Source: Bacillota bacterium
GTDB taxonomy: Bacteria > Bacillota > Clostridia > Acetivibrionales > DTU013
Reading direction: 5' to 3'
Assembly: GCA_023426125.1 (NCBI GenBank)
Contig: JAFABI010000073.1
Span: 192,560 to 256,559, forward strand
DNA: 64,000 nucleotides
The notes beneath the pieces were generated by a model. It did not search any database and was not told the origin of the DNA. It saw nothing but the letters and a program-made list of their open reading frames with translations. Within the stretch, counting starts at the first letter, position 1, and every line of letters begins with the position of its first letter. Shown here piece by piece: positions 26,412-35,323 of this stretch. A program made the position numbers and the translations under genes.

Positions 26412-27370
26412 TATTTCTCACTTCCCGCCTTAACCAATTGAAGCAGGTCATCGGGAGTACCGAATTCATACCCCTTTTCCTGTGCGCCCTTAATAATTGA
26501 ATCCAGCGCTTCGGCATTGTCTTTGGAAACCGCATGAAGCAATAAAACCGCGCCGTTATGAAGATTGCGCATGACAATGTTGTAAGCATAGTCCGCCCCC
26601 CTGATCCTGTCCCTGTACCAATCGTCATAGGCAAAGCTCCAAAAAAGGTTGCAGTACCCCAGCTTATTGGTGACGGCCAGGGATCTTTCGCTGTATTCGC
26701 CCTTGGGAGGACGCAGGAACCGCATATGCAGCCCGAATTTTTCGTTAAATGCCCTGTCAAGGCCCAGTACTTCCTCTTCCAGAGCGGAATCGGCAAGCCC
26801 CGGCAGGCTTGGGTGATGAATCGTATGGTTTCCCACTTCATGGCCTTCTTCAACCATTCTCCTCACCAGATCCTGATGGCCCTTCAAATAGGGTCCGGTA
26901 ATGAAAAAAGCGGCCTTAACCCCGTTGTCTCTCAATGCGTCGAGAATTTTCGGAGTATAGCCGTTTTCATAGCCTTCATCAAACGTCAGGTATATTTTTT
27001 TTTCGGTAGGATCACCAAGCCAGGCTCCCCCATATTTGGAAAGCAGCGCCGGAGCGCCTGGATCTGCAGCCGGAGTTTGATTTTCCGCGCGGCGGGCAAT
27101 ACCCCAGCTAAGGAGCTGATTGTTCAATGCGGTGGCGTTGCCGCTGTTGGCAAGGATATCTTCAATGTCGACGCTGGAAACGGGCGAATCACCCTCCGAC
27201 AGTCTGCCGCTTACTTCCACGCTCAGGTCCATGTCCCATTCGGTACTGGAGTATACACCGCCCAGATCGCTAAGAGATGAGTATCTTTCCTCATATCCTG
27301 CCCGGCATCCTGTGTAACATGAAAAAAACAATACGATGATCAGAATAAATATGAATACTTTAATGGCCAT
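26411..27370 (-). CDS. Polysaccharide deacetylase, PdaA-like (muramic-delta-lactam formation)
   Basis: 319 aa. N-terminal membrane anchor or lipoprotein-like segment (about 5-22, ending CYTGC). The NodB domain from about residue 120 has YLTFDEGYENGYTPKIL in place of the common TFDDG, then EVGNHTIHHPSL (metal histidines), FLRPPKGEYS and LLLHAVS. This motif set matches PdaA, which de-N-acetylates muramic acid to make spore-cortex delta-lactam. Coupled to yqfC, which supports a sporulation role. Confidence 0.88.
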   Translation of the reverse strand: MAIKVFIFILIIVLFFSCYTGCRAGYEERYSSLSDLGGVYSSTEWDMDLSVEVSGRLSEGDSPVSSVDIEDILANSGNATALNNQLLSWGIARRAENQTPAADPGAPALLSKYGGAWLGDPTEKKIYLTFDEGYENGYTPKILDALRDNGVKAAFFITGPYLKGHQDLVRRMVEEGHEVGNHTIHHPSLPGLADSALEEEVLGLDRAFNEKFGLHMRFLRPPKGEYSERSLAVTNKLGYCNLFWSFAYDDWYRDRIRGADYAYNIVMRNLHNGAVLLLHAVSKDNAEALDSIIKGAQEKGYEFGTPDDLLQLVKAGSEK

Positions 27371-27441
27371 TTGTCTACAGCCCTTTCAATGACTCCATTA
27401 TATTCATATTATCCGGCAGGGAAAAAAATACTACATTGCTC

Positions 27442-28137
27442 TTAATTCACGGGTGTAAGCTTGTCATATTTTATGGCAGTCCCATCGTCTACGAATTTCG
27501 GGATGACGATATCATCCGACTGTTTTAAATCGACCTTCAGCTGCAAATCCTCCAGAGGCTCCAGGACGCCGCCAAGAAGCCTTAACGAACGGTCCAGGTT
27601 TGCCGGGTCGGAAATGGCCTTGATGGTATACGGCGGCGTCAGCTGACTCCCGTTTACCATGATATAGCGTCCCGCAGCCCTTATCTCACTCATGGCAACG
27701 ATCCTTTCGTCATTTACGGCAATGGCTTGGGCGCCTGAAGCCCTTAATTCGTTCACAATGTTGAGTATGTCGATATCCTCCACCGGAATATATTCGTTGT
27801 TGTCAAGCGTTACGACAATCCCTTTTCCTTTCACGTCCACCAATCCGGCAAACATCCTGGCCTTTGCCAGGCTATCCTTGATTTGCTGGGCGGCAGCACT
27901 GTCTCCGGCTTGTACCGTCTCATAGGTCTGGTTTTCCTTTTCCAGTTCCTTGAGCCGTTCCTGCAATTCAGTTTTTTGCTGCTGCAGCTTGATCAGGTCG
28001 TCCTTCAATTCGTCAAGCCTTTTATACTGCAAAGCGTTCATGCTCTGGTTGTAATTTATGCTTCGAAACTGCCAGGCCAGCATGACCCCCAACAAGATGC
28101 ATACCATTGTGATTGAAATCGTTTTTGCCGCCTTCAT
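27442..28137 (-). CDS. DUF881-family membrane-anchored protein (YlxW/YlxX-like), copy 2
   Basis: 231 aa. One N-terminal membrane helix, a coiled coil (about 35-70; KRLDELKDDLIKLQQQKTELQ), and the DUF881 domain (KGKGIVVTLDNNEY, LNIVNELRASGAQAIAVNDERI, GRYIMVNGSQLTPPYTIKAI). Homologues sit near division genes in Bacillus; function not known. It overlaps the paralogue upstream by 4 bases. Confidence 0.87.
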   Translation of the reverse strand: MKAAKTISITMVCILLGVMLAWQFRSINYNQSMNALQYKRLDELKDDLIKLQQQKTELQERLKELEKENQTYETVQAGDSAAAQQIKDSLAKARMFAGLVDVKGKGIVVTLDNNEYIPVEDIDILNIVNELRASGAQAIAVNDERIVAMSEIRAAGRYIMVNGSQLTPPYTIKAISDPANLDRSLRLLGGVLEPLEDLQLKVDLKQSDDIVIPKFVDDGTAIKYDKLTPVN

Positions 28138-28859
28138 TTTTTGAATTCCTCCAGTCCGGAAATCAACCTGCTTACGTGGTCAATCCCGCTAAACTTGCTA
28201 ATTTTCAATTCTTTGGACCTGGTAATTTCTATCCGGATCTTGTACTCCAGCATTTCTGCAACACGGTCACAGTTTGCGATATTCTCATACAATACGTCAG
28301 GATCACCGATGGCCTGGATGACATAAGGGACGGAATACCGGTTGTTATTGACCATGATGGTCGGTCCGGCACACACCTGCTCGCTCATCGGTACAACCCG
28401 TTCGCCGTTGATTGAGATCGCTTCGGCGCCTGATTTCTTAAGCTCATTGAGAATAACCTTTATATCCTGGTCGTGTATGATGAGATAATCCAGCGGTATA
28501 TCCTCCCGCCTCGCGGCCGCGTCATCAAGCTTAATCGTGATGCCCGGCCCCTTCACATCGGTAAAACCGGCTTTCAATCTCGCTTTGTCATACTCACTGG
28601 CCGTTGCGATATCCATATTCCTTTCAAGGTATTCCTTGATGAATTTTTCCTTCGAAGAAATATTTTCATCAATTGCCTGCTTCAGCTCATCAACGGCTTT
28701 TTGCTCGGCAGCCAGCTGTCCCACAAGTGTGTCGGCATTTAACGTATTGGAGGCAGTGAGTCTTTTTGCATAAAGCGTACTTTTAAATTGCAATGCAACT
28801 ATGATGCCAAACAATATAAATATTAAAAGAAAAACGGCGCCTCGTTCAGCTTTTTTCAT
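28134..28859 (-). CDS. DUF881-family membrane-anchored protein, copy 1
   Basis: 241 aa. Same plan as its neighbour: N-terminal helix, coiled coil (EQKAVDELKQAIDENISSKEK), DUF881 domain (KGPGITIKLDD, LNELKKSGAEAISINGERV, VNNNRYSVPYVIQAIGDP). The pair are tandem duplicates that likely assemble together. Confidence 0.87.
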   Translation of the reverse strand: MKKAERGAVFLLIFILFGIIVALQFKSTLYAKRLTASNTLNADTLVGQLAAEQKAVDELKQAIDENISSKEKFIKEYLERNMDIATASEYDKARLKAGFTDVKGPGITIKLDDAAARREDIPLDYLIIHDQDIKVILNELKKSGAEAISINGERVVPMSEQVCAGPTIMVNNNRYSVPYVIQAIGDPDVLYENIANCDRVAEMLEYKIRIEITRSKELKISKFSGIDHVSRLISGLEEFKK

Positions 28860-29070
28860 TTTCTCTCCGTCCGGTCCATTTTAAAAGCTCATATTGATCG
28901 TAATCCTGCAGCGAAATATCTTATATAGGCTTAATTCAATTCTACTTATTCTTGCGCATTATTTCAAGAGAAATTATTAGCAAGCGGGTATGTTTGCATA
29001 TCTTTATGTTATGATATATTGTATTACTGTAAGAATTACTTAGCGTACATACGGAGGTGGACAAAAGAAA

Positions 29071-29400
29071 ATGTTCAGACAAATACGGTACCAGACCGGA
29101 GAGGCCTTGCAGGTGGCGGAGGAAATGAAAAGCGGAGATGTTCCCTGCCTGGAGGTTATCGGCCATGATGAATTTGAGGCCTTGGCAGAAAGGCTCCTGG
29201 AATTTGACATAAGGAAATCAGAAGATATCCCCTATGACCGTAATGCCAGAGACGGCGTAAAGGAGCCCGAGTTTGAGTTCAGAGCCGCGTTTTATCCGGC
29301 AAAATCCGGCAATACGTCCGGAATGCCCGATATCATGTATATTGACGTCTATTTTGAACCGGAAGCTGAAAGAACCTACGATTCCGTGGGTGAGATGTGA
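29071..29400 (+). CDS. Small protein of unknown function
   Basis: 109 aa, not recognised. GGAGGTGG lies 10 bases before ATG, and the codon use is like the neighbours, so it is probably real. The protein is acidic, with no signal peptide or membrane helix. It is alone on the plus strand between two leftward genes and ends just before a GC-rich hairpin. Confidence 0.65.
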   Translation: MFRQIRYQTGEALQVAEEMKSGDVPCLEVIGHDEFEALAERLLEFDIRKSEDIPYDRNARDGVKEPEFEFRAAFYPAKSGNTSGMPDIMYIDVYFEPEAERTYDSVGEM

Positions 29401-29410
29401 GGATTTTTGC

Positions 29411-29431
29411 GGGCGCGCTAATAGCGCGCCC
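29411..29431. terminator. GC-rich hairpin between converging genes
   Basis: GGGCGCGC (29411-29418) and GCGCGCCC (29424-29431) form a perfect 8-bp stem with a 5-base loop. ATTTTTCC follows some 11 bases downstream. It could terminate both the small plus-strand gene and the leftward nucleotidyltransferase gene. Confidence 0.55.
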
Positions 29432-29451
29432 CTGCACTTATTTTTCCTATA

Positions 29452-31914
29452 TCAGCTTCTGCTTATTTCCCGGATTTTCCGGGCATAGATGTTGGTCAGT
29501 TCATCGGCAAATTCTGCCGAATAGCTTTCGCTTATGATCCTGCAAATAGGCTGCTCGGCGTCGGGCAGCACCAGGACCCAGCCATCGTCCTGATGGATCT
29601 TTACCCCCTCCAGGGTCTCGATGGATTGGCTGCTGTTTTCCTGGATGATGCTTCTTATGACCTTTCCTTTGGCATCCCACGGGCATTCCACTTCCTGCCT
29701 GCTGATATGGAATTCGGGAATCATATCCACCAATTCCGAAAGTTTTAAATGGTTTATGGAAATAAAGTCCAATATTTTTACCAAACCCGCAACAGCGTCA
29801 AAATGCATGGTAAACTGTTCCAGCATTTCCTCCTTGACTTCCCTGCCCAGGATTTTTCCCATCAGGTCCTGCTGCGAGGTTTTGGTCCGTATTACCTTGC
29901 CGTTATTTTCACCGGCAAGTCTTTCCACAACATTGCTGGCAGAAATGGGGACAACGACGGTGCCGCCCTGGATCGTCCTGAAAAGGATCAGGGAAATAAG
30001 GGCAATAAATATGTCTTCCGTAATGATCCTGCCCTTGCAGTCGACAAGCATCATTTTTTCCGACGTATCTTCGATGGATACGCCCAGGTCGAACTTCCCC
30101 AGCTTGATATGGCTGGTGAAGAATTTCACATCGCTGGAAGTCATGCTTTGCCGCATGGTCTTTGTATTCAGCAGCCTTAAATTGTTTACCTCCACCTGGC
30201 AGCCCAGTTCCTCCAGCAAATTTTTCATGATCCCCGCGATAAAGGGAGACCGGCTGTTCAAGGCGATTTTGTAATTCATTTTCCCTGATTTGACACCGTT
30301 TATGATCCCTTTCAGATAAAAATCACTGTAGCCTGTGATTTCCTTGATTCCATTGATGCATTCACCCTCGCACCTGCTGAAATCCTCCCTTATAAAGGCA
30401 TTCTCAATTTTTCGTTCGGTACCCCGGTCAATGTTGCTCCCGTTTTTATCCAGGAAATCGATATAAAGCCGCGCCGCATCCTCGGTGGATGTGCTGATGT
30501 GTATCCCCCCGTTCAGCTTGTAAAAACGGATTGCCGAGCGGGTAACGGGAAGCAGCATCTTTCCGAAGTCATAAACGTCGATCCCTGCAGACAGCAGGCC
30601 TGCGATAAATGAGATCTTGATCATCTGGGCAGTAGTTGTATCGTCGCAGCTTACACCGATCCTGGATTTTCCTTTGTTCACTGCCCCGTAGGCAGCGCCA
30701 AGCTTTGAAGCATATTCCGGTGTTATATCCACATTGATTTCTCCTGCGATCCCTCTGTTTCCAAAGATAGTACGGGTAAATTTCGAGCCCCAGACGAGAT
30801 TGGAATTTACTTCCGTACCCTGTTCAATCATTTTGTTGGGCCATATCTTAATATTGGGCTTTATAATGGAATTTTCCTTAACCACCGTATCATCTCCGAT
30901 GACCGACTGTTCAAACGCGGAAACTCCATCCCTCAGGTGCACCTTGTTGCATATGACGCTTCCCCGCAGCTGGACGTTTTTTCCCACAAGACAGTTTTTC
31001 CAGAGAATGCTTCGTTTAATGCAAGACCATTCGTCAATAATGTTGTTCTCGCCGATCACTGAAAAGCTGTGTATGGTAGAGCCCTTTTTTATTCTTGTAT
31101 TTCTGCCGATAATGCACGGCGGGTTTAATATGGCGCCTTCATCAATTTCAGCGCCCTCTTCCACCCAGATGCCGTCTTTTATCAATTTTCCCGGAATATT
31201 CAGTTTCACCTGGCCGTTCATGATGTCAAAATGCGCCTGGACATAAGCCTTTAAATCGCCTATGTCACACCAGTAATCGTCAGTAACAAACCCATACATG
31301 GGACGTTTTTCCTTCATTAAAACAGGAAAGAGATCCTTGCTGAAGTCAAACATTTCATTTTTATTAAAATATTTTAAAACCTCGGGATTCAATAGATAAA
31401 TCCCCGTGTTTACCGTATCACTGAACACCTCCCCCCAGCTGGGTTTCTCAAGGAACCTGGTGATTCTGCCCTCTTCATCCGTTACCACCACCCCGTATTC
31501 AAGGGGGATGTCCACTTTTTTCAGGACGATGGTCACCATGGAATTCTTGCTTTTATGGAATTCGATAGCGCCGGTAAGGTCAATGTCCGTCAGGGCATCT
31601 CCGCTGATGACAATAAACGTATCGTCGAGGAATTCCTCGGCGTTTTTTACACTCCCTGCGGTCCCCAGGGGTGATTGTTCCACATAATACCTTATTTTCA
31701 TGCCATATTCCGAACCGTCTCCGAAATATTCCCGGATTAAATCCGGCATGTACTGAAGCGTGACAGCTACTTCATTTAAATGATGTTTTCTTAAAAGCTC
31801 AACAATATGTTCCATCACCGGTTTATTGCCGACAGGCACCATGGGTTTGGGTCTGTTGCAGGTAAGCGGCCTTAAGCGTGTACCTTCTCCGCCCGCCATG
31901 ATAACAGCTTTCAT
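29452..31914 (-). CDS. NDP-sugar pyrophosphorylase / phosphomannomutase-like fusion
   Basis: 820 aa. Residues 1-230 are a sugar-1-phosphate nucleotidyltransferase (KAVIMAGGEGTRLRPLT, NRPKPMVPVGNKPVMEH, LGTAGSVKNA, SGDALTDIDL). Residues 245-370 are a left-handed beta-helix with hexapeptide repeats. Residues 380-820 resemble phosphomannomutase, but the active-site TASHNP motif is replaced by ISTSTEDA, so the catalytic serine context is lost. The likely role is GDP-mannose-type or glucose-type nucleotide-sugar synthesis, with the mutase half regulatory or inactive. Start ATG 31914 is set by GAAAGG; the frame extends upstream to 31938. Confidence 0.88.
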   Translation of the reverse strand: MKAVIMAGGEGTRLRPLTCNRPKPMVPVGNKPVMEHIVELLRKHHLNEVAVTLQYMPDLIREYFGDGSEYGMKIRYYVEQSPLGTAGSVKNAEEFLDDTFIVISGDALTDIDLTGAIEFHKSKNSMVTIVLKKVDIPLEYGVVVTDEEGRITRFLEKPSWGEVFSDTVNTGIYLLNPEVLKYFNKNEMFDFSKDLFPVLMKEKRPMYGFVTDDYWCDIGDLKAYVQAHFDIMNGQVKLNIPGKLIKDGIWVEEGAEIDEGAILNPPCIIGRNTRIKKGSTIHSFSVIGENNIIDEWSCIKRSILWKNCLVGKNVQLRGSVICNKVHLRDGVSAFEQSVIGDDTVVKENSIIKPNIKIWPNKMIEQGTEVNSNLVWGSKFTRTIFGNRGIAGEINVDITPEYASKLGAAYGAVNKGKSRIGVSCDDTTTAQMIKISFIAGLLSAGIDVYDFGKMLLPVTRSAIRFYKLNGGIHISTSTEDAARLYIDFLDKNGSNIDRGTERKIENAFIREDFSRCEGECINGIKEITGYSDFYLKGIINGVKSGKMNYKIALNSRSPFIAGIMKNLLEELGCQVEVNNLRLLNTKTMRQSMTSSDVKFFTSHIKLGKFDLGVSIEDTSEKMMLVDCKGRIITEDIFIALISLILFRTIQGGTVVVPISASNVVERLAGENNGKVIRTKTSQQDLMGKILGREVKEEMLEQFTMHFDAVAGLVKILDFISINHLKLSELVDMIPEFHISRQEVECPWDAKGKVIRSIIQENSSQSIETLEGVKIHQDDGWVLVLPDAEQPICRIISESYSAEFADELTNIYARKIREISRS

Positions 31915-32237
31915 CCGTTTCATCCTTTCGCAAATCACTATTTGGGACTTCTATGATTCCCATTTTCAAATTTTTAAATAATGCCAATATTAACTTTTAA
32001 AATAATCCATCTGAAGAACTGGTATATGCACATGATCTCTATCATTGCTTCGCTATAGTTAAAGTTTTTGTAAAAATCAAATTTTTAATTCATGTACAAA
32101 TCTGTAAGTCGTAAAAAATGGATTTCAAGGACAGGATAATATTAATCAGTATTTTTTAATTCCTGCTGCGAATAATAGTAAAGAACCGTCAGGCAATGGC
32201 ATGCCTGAAATGCCCAATAGAAAAAGGAGGAGATGCA
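31915..32237. other. AT-rich intergenic region, divergent
   Basis: No ORF, RNA or repeat was recognised. It carries the divergent control regions of the nucleotidyltransferase gene and the CBM25 gene. No consensus sigma-A promoter stands out; the AAGGAGGAGA ribosome binding site of the CBM25 gene is at its right end. Confidence 0.5.
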
Positions 32238-32570
32238 ATGCCCAGAGTATCAAAATCAGTCAAGGAAAATACCGATTATATAAGCAATGGTGTTGTAATA
32301 AACCCATCTGTTCCCAGTGCAGGTGACAAAGTCAAAATCGTATACGACGGTCTTCTCTCAAAGAGCGGCGCAACCCATGTTTATGCAAGAATTGGCTATG
32401 GCAGCCGGTGGGAAAATACCCAGGATGTGCCTATGATGAAGACCAGTACGGGTTTTGAAACCACCATACCGGTTATGAAGTCGGATACCTTGAACGTAGC
32501 TTTTAAGGATTGTGCAAACCACTGGGATAACAATTCCGGATTGAACTACTCGTTTGATGTGGTAGAATAA
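32238..32570 (+). CDS. Single-domain CBM25 carbohydrate-binding protein
   Basis: 110 aa. Nearly the whole protein is a CBM25/CBM53 starch-binding beta-sandwich: NPSVPSAGDKVKIVYDGLL, THVYARIGYGSRW, and FKDCANHWDNNSGLNYSFDV. No signal peptide and no catalytic domain, so it is probably cytoplasmic and may bind glycogen or starch-like polymer. ATG 32238 behind AAGGAGGAG is preferred over 32196. Confidence 0.85.
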   Translation: MPRVSKSVKENTDYISNGVVINPSVPSAGDKVKIVYDGLLSKSGATHVYARIGYGSRWENTQDVPMMKTSTGFETTIPVMKSDTLNVAFKDCANHWDNNSGLNYSFDVVE

Positions 32571-32687
32571 AAGATTTCCGGAGACGATCATGGATTGGCA
32601 CTCCCTCAAAGATGAGCAGGTTCGGTTACTCAGTATGTCTCAAATGTCTATAGGGGCGATCATTCAGTATCTCCCGGATTAGGCAGT

Positions 32688-32850
32688 GGGGCTGTCTTAA
32701 AAAGCGGATTACCCAATGGGCAATCCCTGCAAATTCGGCTGATATATGACCTAAGCCATCTGCCGCCCATGCGTTCAGGGCCGGCACATGTCAGTATCCA
32801 TGCCGTGCAGGGGGGCGCATTGCGCATGCGTATATTTTGAGACAGCCTCC
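32688..32850. repeat. Dispersed repeat with inverted GGGGCTGTC ends, copy A
   Basis: Starts GGGGCTGTCTTAAAAAGCGG and ends ATTTTGAGACAGCCTCC: the ends are inverted. Internal hairpin ATTACCCAATGGGCAAT, then CCTGCAAATTC, GGCACATG, and GGCGCATTGCGC. The same order of words recurs at 39221 and 40135. No ORF inside. It behaves like a small MITE-type element lying after the CBM25 gene. Confidence 0.75.
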
Positions 32851-32863
32851 TTTTTTCTTTCTC

Positions 32864-33691
32864 TTACAGGGTCTGGTTCTTTTCCAATTCCGCTTTTATC
32901 TCCAGCATATTTTTGCAAAGCAGCGGGTGCTGAACGTATGGCGCAATATCGCACATCGGTTTGACCGCGAATAATCTTTCATGCATTCTGGGATGAGGAA
33001 TTGCAAGTCTTTCCTCCGAGAGTATCCGATTACCGTAGAGAAGTATATCCAGATCCATGGTTCTTGGTCCCCAACGGATGACCCGTTCACGTTTCAACTG
33101 CATTTCGATGGAGTGCAGGAAATCCAGCAGCTGATGGGGGGTAAGCAGGGTTCTGACTTCAAGGGCTCCATTTAGAAAATCCTCCTGCTCCACATAGCCG
33201 ACCGGCCCGGTTATATACATTTTCGATATTGCCGTAACCTTTGTGGAGCTCCGGCTGTCAAGAATGGAAATAGCGTCTTCAATATTCTTTTGCCTGTCGC
33301 CCATATTGGAGCCTATGCCAATATAGGCCTTTGTCCAACCGCGCTCCACTTCGGCGGCAACATAACCGAAGGTCTTCCTGATGGGAGCCGACGGCTTCTT
33401 GATGCATACCTTTATTTTTTCCGGAAGCCCGTATTTTTCAAGGAGAAATATTGCCAGCTTATGCGCCGCCGTCTCTATCAAATCGAAGGTATGCTTTTGC
33501 AGAAATTCTTCCACATCCTGGCATACGGCGGCATAATTCACCGTTAATTCCAGATTGTCATTCTCCGCAGCCTCAAGGAAATCCAGGGCAAGCTCAAGGG
33601 ATACGAGGAATTTCTGTCCAAGATTTTTTTCCTCCGGCAGCACCCCATGAAATGCATAAACCTCCAGATCCTTTACAATGATCTTATCCAT
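32864..33691 (-). CDS. folBK: Bifunctional dihydroneopterin aldolase / HPPK
   Basis: 275 aa. Residues 1-118 are FolB (DLEVYAFHGVLPEEKNLGQKF; YAAVCQDVEEF; the lysine in IKKPSAPI). Residues 121-275 are FolK (YIGIGSNMGDRQKNI, RWGPRTMDLDILLYG, IPHPRMHER). It makes 6-hydroxymethyl-7,8-dihydropterin and pyrophosphorylates it. Fusions of these two steps are common. It is the last gene of the folate operon. Confidence 0.94.
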   Translation of the reverse strand: MDKIIVKDLEVYAFHGVLPEEKNLGQKFLVSLELALDFLEAAENDNLELTVNYAAVCQDVEEFLQKHTFDLIETAAHKLAIFLLEKYGLPEKIKVCIKKPSAPIRKTFGYVAAEVERGWTKAYIGIGSNMGDRQKNIEDAISILDSRSSTKVTAISKMYITGPVGYVEQEDFLNGALEVRTLLTPHQLLDFLHSIEMQLKRERVIRWGPRTMDLDILLYGNRILSEERLAIPHPRMHERLFAVKPMCDIAPYVQHPLLCKNMLEIKAELEKNQTL

Positions 33692-33740
33692 ATGAAACCT
33701 CCGTTTTCAGCCTGCTGGGACAGGTGAAACAAATTTTAAT

Positions 33741-34553
33741 TTACCGGTTTAACCGGTAAATGACATCCGCCATCCTGCAAGCCCTTTTATTTTCTTTTAC
33801 ATCATGTACCCGCACAAAATCAACCCCTTTGGAAACCCCGATAACAGAAGTGGCGAGAGTACCTTCCATGCGCTGATCAACAGGAAGCTTCAGGGCATTT
33901 CCCACCACGGATTTTCTGGATGTCCCCAGCAGCAAGGGGAACTCCGTTTGTTTAAAATACTCCAGGTAGCGCAAAACCTCCAGATTTTGTTCATAGGTCT
34001 TTCCAAAACCTATTCCGGGGTCCAGGATGATTTTCTCCTTCTTGACGCCTTTGTTCAAGGCGATGTCAACGCTGGACCGCAAAGAAGCATCGATGTCCTT
34101 GAGTAAATTGCCATATTCATGCTTTTCCTGATTGTGCATCAGGCAGCAGGCCACCCCATATCTTGCGGCAACCGCGGCCATTTCCGGATCCTTCTTAAAG
34201 CCCCAGACATCGTTGACCATGGCGGCGCCGGCTTTTATTGCTTCCTCTGCCACTTCAGCCTTGCAGGTGTCGATGGAGACCGGTACACCGATTTCGTTTC
34301 GTATGGCCCTGATAATATGAATAACCCTGGAAAGCTCCTCATCCTGCGATACGGGAGTATGACCCGGCCGGGTTGACTCGCCCCCGATATCCAGGATGTC
34401 CGCGCCGTCCTCCACCATTTCCCTTGCATGGTGCAAGGCTTCTGCCATACTGATGTAGCGCCCGCCGTCGGAAAACGAATCGGGCGTAACATTCAGAATG
34501 CCCATAATGTATGTTTTCTTGCCCAGCTCAAAGGTTCTGTTTCCTATGATCAT
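33741..34553 (-). CDS. folP: Dihydropteroate synthase
   Basis: 270 aa. It joins p-aminobenzoate and hydroxymethyldihydropterin pyrophosphate. Signatures: MGILNVTPDSFSDGG, DILDIGGESTRPGH, ILDPGIGFGKT and LLLGTSRKS. It lies 3 bases after the HD hydrolase gene. Confidence 0.96.
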   Translation of the reverse strand: MIIGNRTFELGKKTYIMGILNVTPDSFSDGGRYISMAEALHHAREMVEDGADILDIGGESTRPGHTPVSQDEELSRVIHIIRAIRNEIGVPVSIDTCKAEVAEEAIKAGAAMVNDVWGFKKDPEMAAVAARYGVACCLMHNQEKHEYGNLLKDIDASLRSSVDIALNKGVKKEKIILDPGIGFGKTYEQNLEVLRYLEYFKQTEFPLLLGTSRKSVVGNALKLPVDQRMEGTLATSVIGVSKGVDFVRVHDVKENKRACRMADVIYRLNR

Positions 34554-34556
34554 ATT

Positions 34557-35048
34557 TCAAACCTCAATTCCACTGTTTTTGATGGCGCTATCCCAGTCGC
34601 ACTTCTTGGCAGCAGCACACAGGAAGCATTTCCTTGACAGCTTGTCGCTTTTGTACAATAAGTACTTCAGGCTGTTATCTTCCGCATCATATTTCGAGTG
34701 GGTCGATATAGCGTCTGCAATCTGCAGTATTTCATTCCCGTCAAAGCCGCACTGCGGTAAGATTTTCCGTGCCGCCAAAGCGCTTGCCCGGCTGTGTGGT
34801 ATTCCCTCCTCATACTGCCGCCATTTGCCAATATCGTGCAGCAGCGCAGCCGCATAGATCAAATCCTTCCCATAGCCGAGGCCTCTTTCGAGATTCAGGA
34901 TATAGGCTATCCTGGCTACATCGAGAAAGTGGTCCATGCCATGCCTGCAATAAACCCTTTCCTCCTCCGCCTGCATATTTTTTTTCAGGTTCGACCTGTA
35001 ATCCTCATTCCGGAGGATTGCGCCGATTCTTTCCATCGATTCTTTCAT
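34557..35048 (-). CDS. HD-domain phosphohydrolase in the folate operon
   Basis: 163 aa from ATG 35048 (GGAAGTGAG upstream). The HD metal motif is complete: an N-terminal histidine in RHGMDHFLDVARIAY, LLHDIGKWRQYEEG, HSRASALAA, and a distal ADAISTHSK. A cysteine-containing C-terminus (KCFLCAAAKKCDW) is unusual. It is tightly linked to folP (3-base gap). Its position suggests it may dephosphorylate dihydroneopterin phosphates, a step for which no gene is seen here; that is inference. Confidence 0.85.
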   Translation of the reverse strand: MKESMERIGAILRNEDYRSNLKKNMQAEEERVYCRHGMDHFLDVARIAYILNLERGLGYGKDLIYAAALLHDIGKWRQYEEGIPHSRASALAARKILPQCGFDGNEILQIADAISTHSKYDAEDNSLKYLLYKSDKLSRKCFLCAAAKKCDWDSAIKNSGIEV

Positions 35049-35089
35049 TCTGCGCTCACTTCCTTCCCCATAACTCGTCGTGCCGGTAT

Positions 35090-35277
35090 ACCGGACGGCC
35101 ACTGGCCGCCCTTACATCGAGTACTCTCCAGCCAATGGCGGCTTATACATCAAGCTTTTTTTATTCCACTGCCCATGCCACAGAGTAGCACACCTGCGTT
35201 GAAAGTGTAGGGGTGCGCATTGTCCGCAAATGCAATCTGCGTCAAACAGCTACCGGACGGCCACTAGCCGCCCCTAC
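35090..35277. repeat. Short palindromic repeats between HD gene and pabC
   Basis: ACCGGACGGCCACTGGCCGCCC at 35090 and ACCGGACGGCCACTAGCCGCCC at 35252 are near-identical copies of one palindromic unit. Between them, GTGTAGGGGTGCGCATTGTCC at about 35206 belongs to the GGGGCGCGCATTGCGCGTCC-type family. No gene is seen in 35049-35323. Confidence 0.7.
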
Positions 35278-35323
35278 GTGGAATCCCAAGCCCCCATATG
35301 TTCAACCCCCGGGGAATTTCAAA

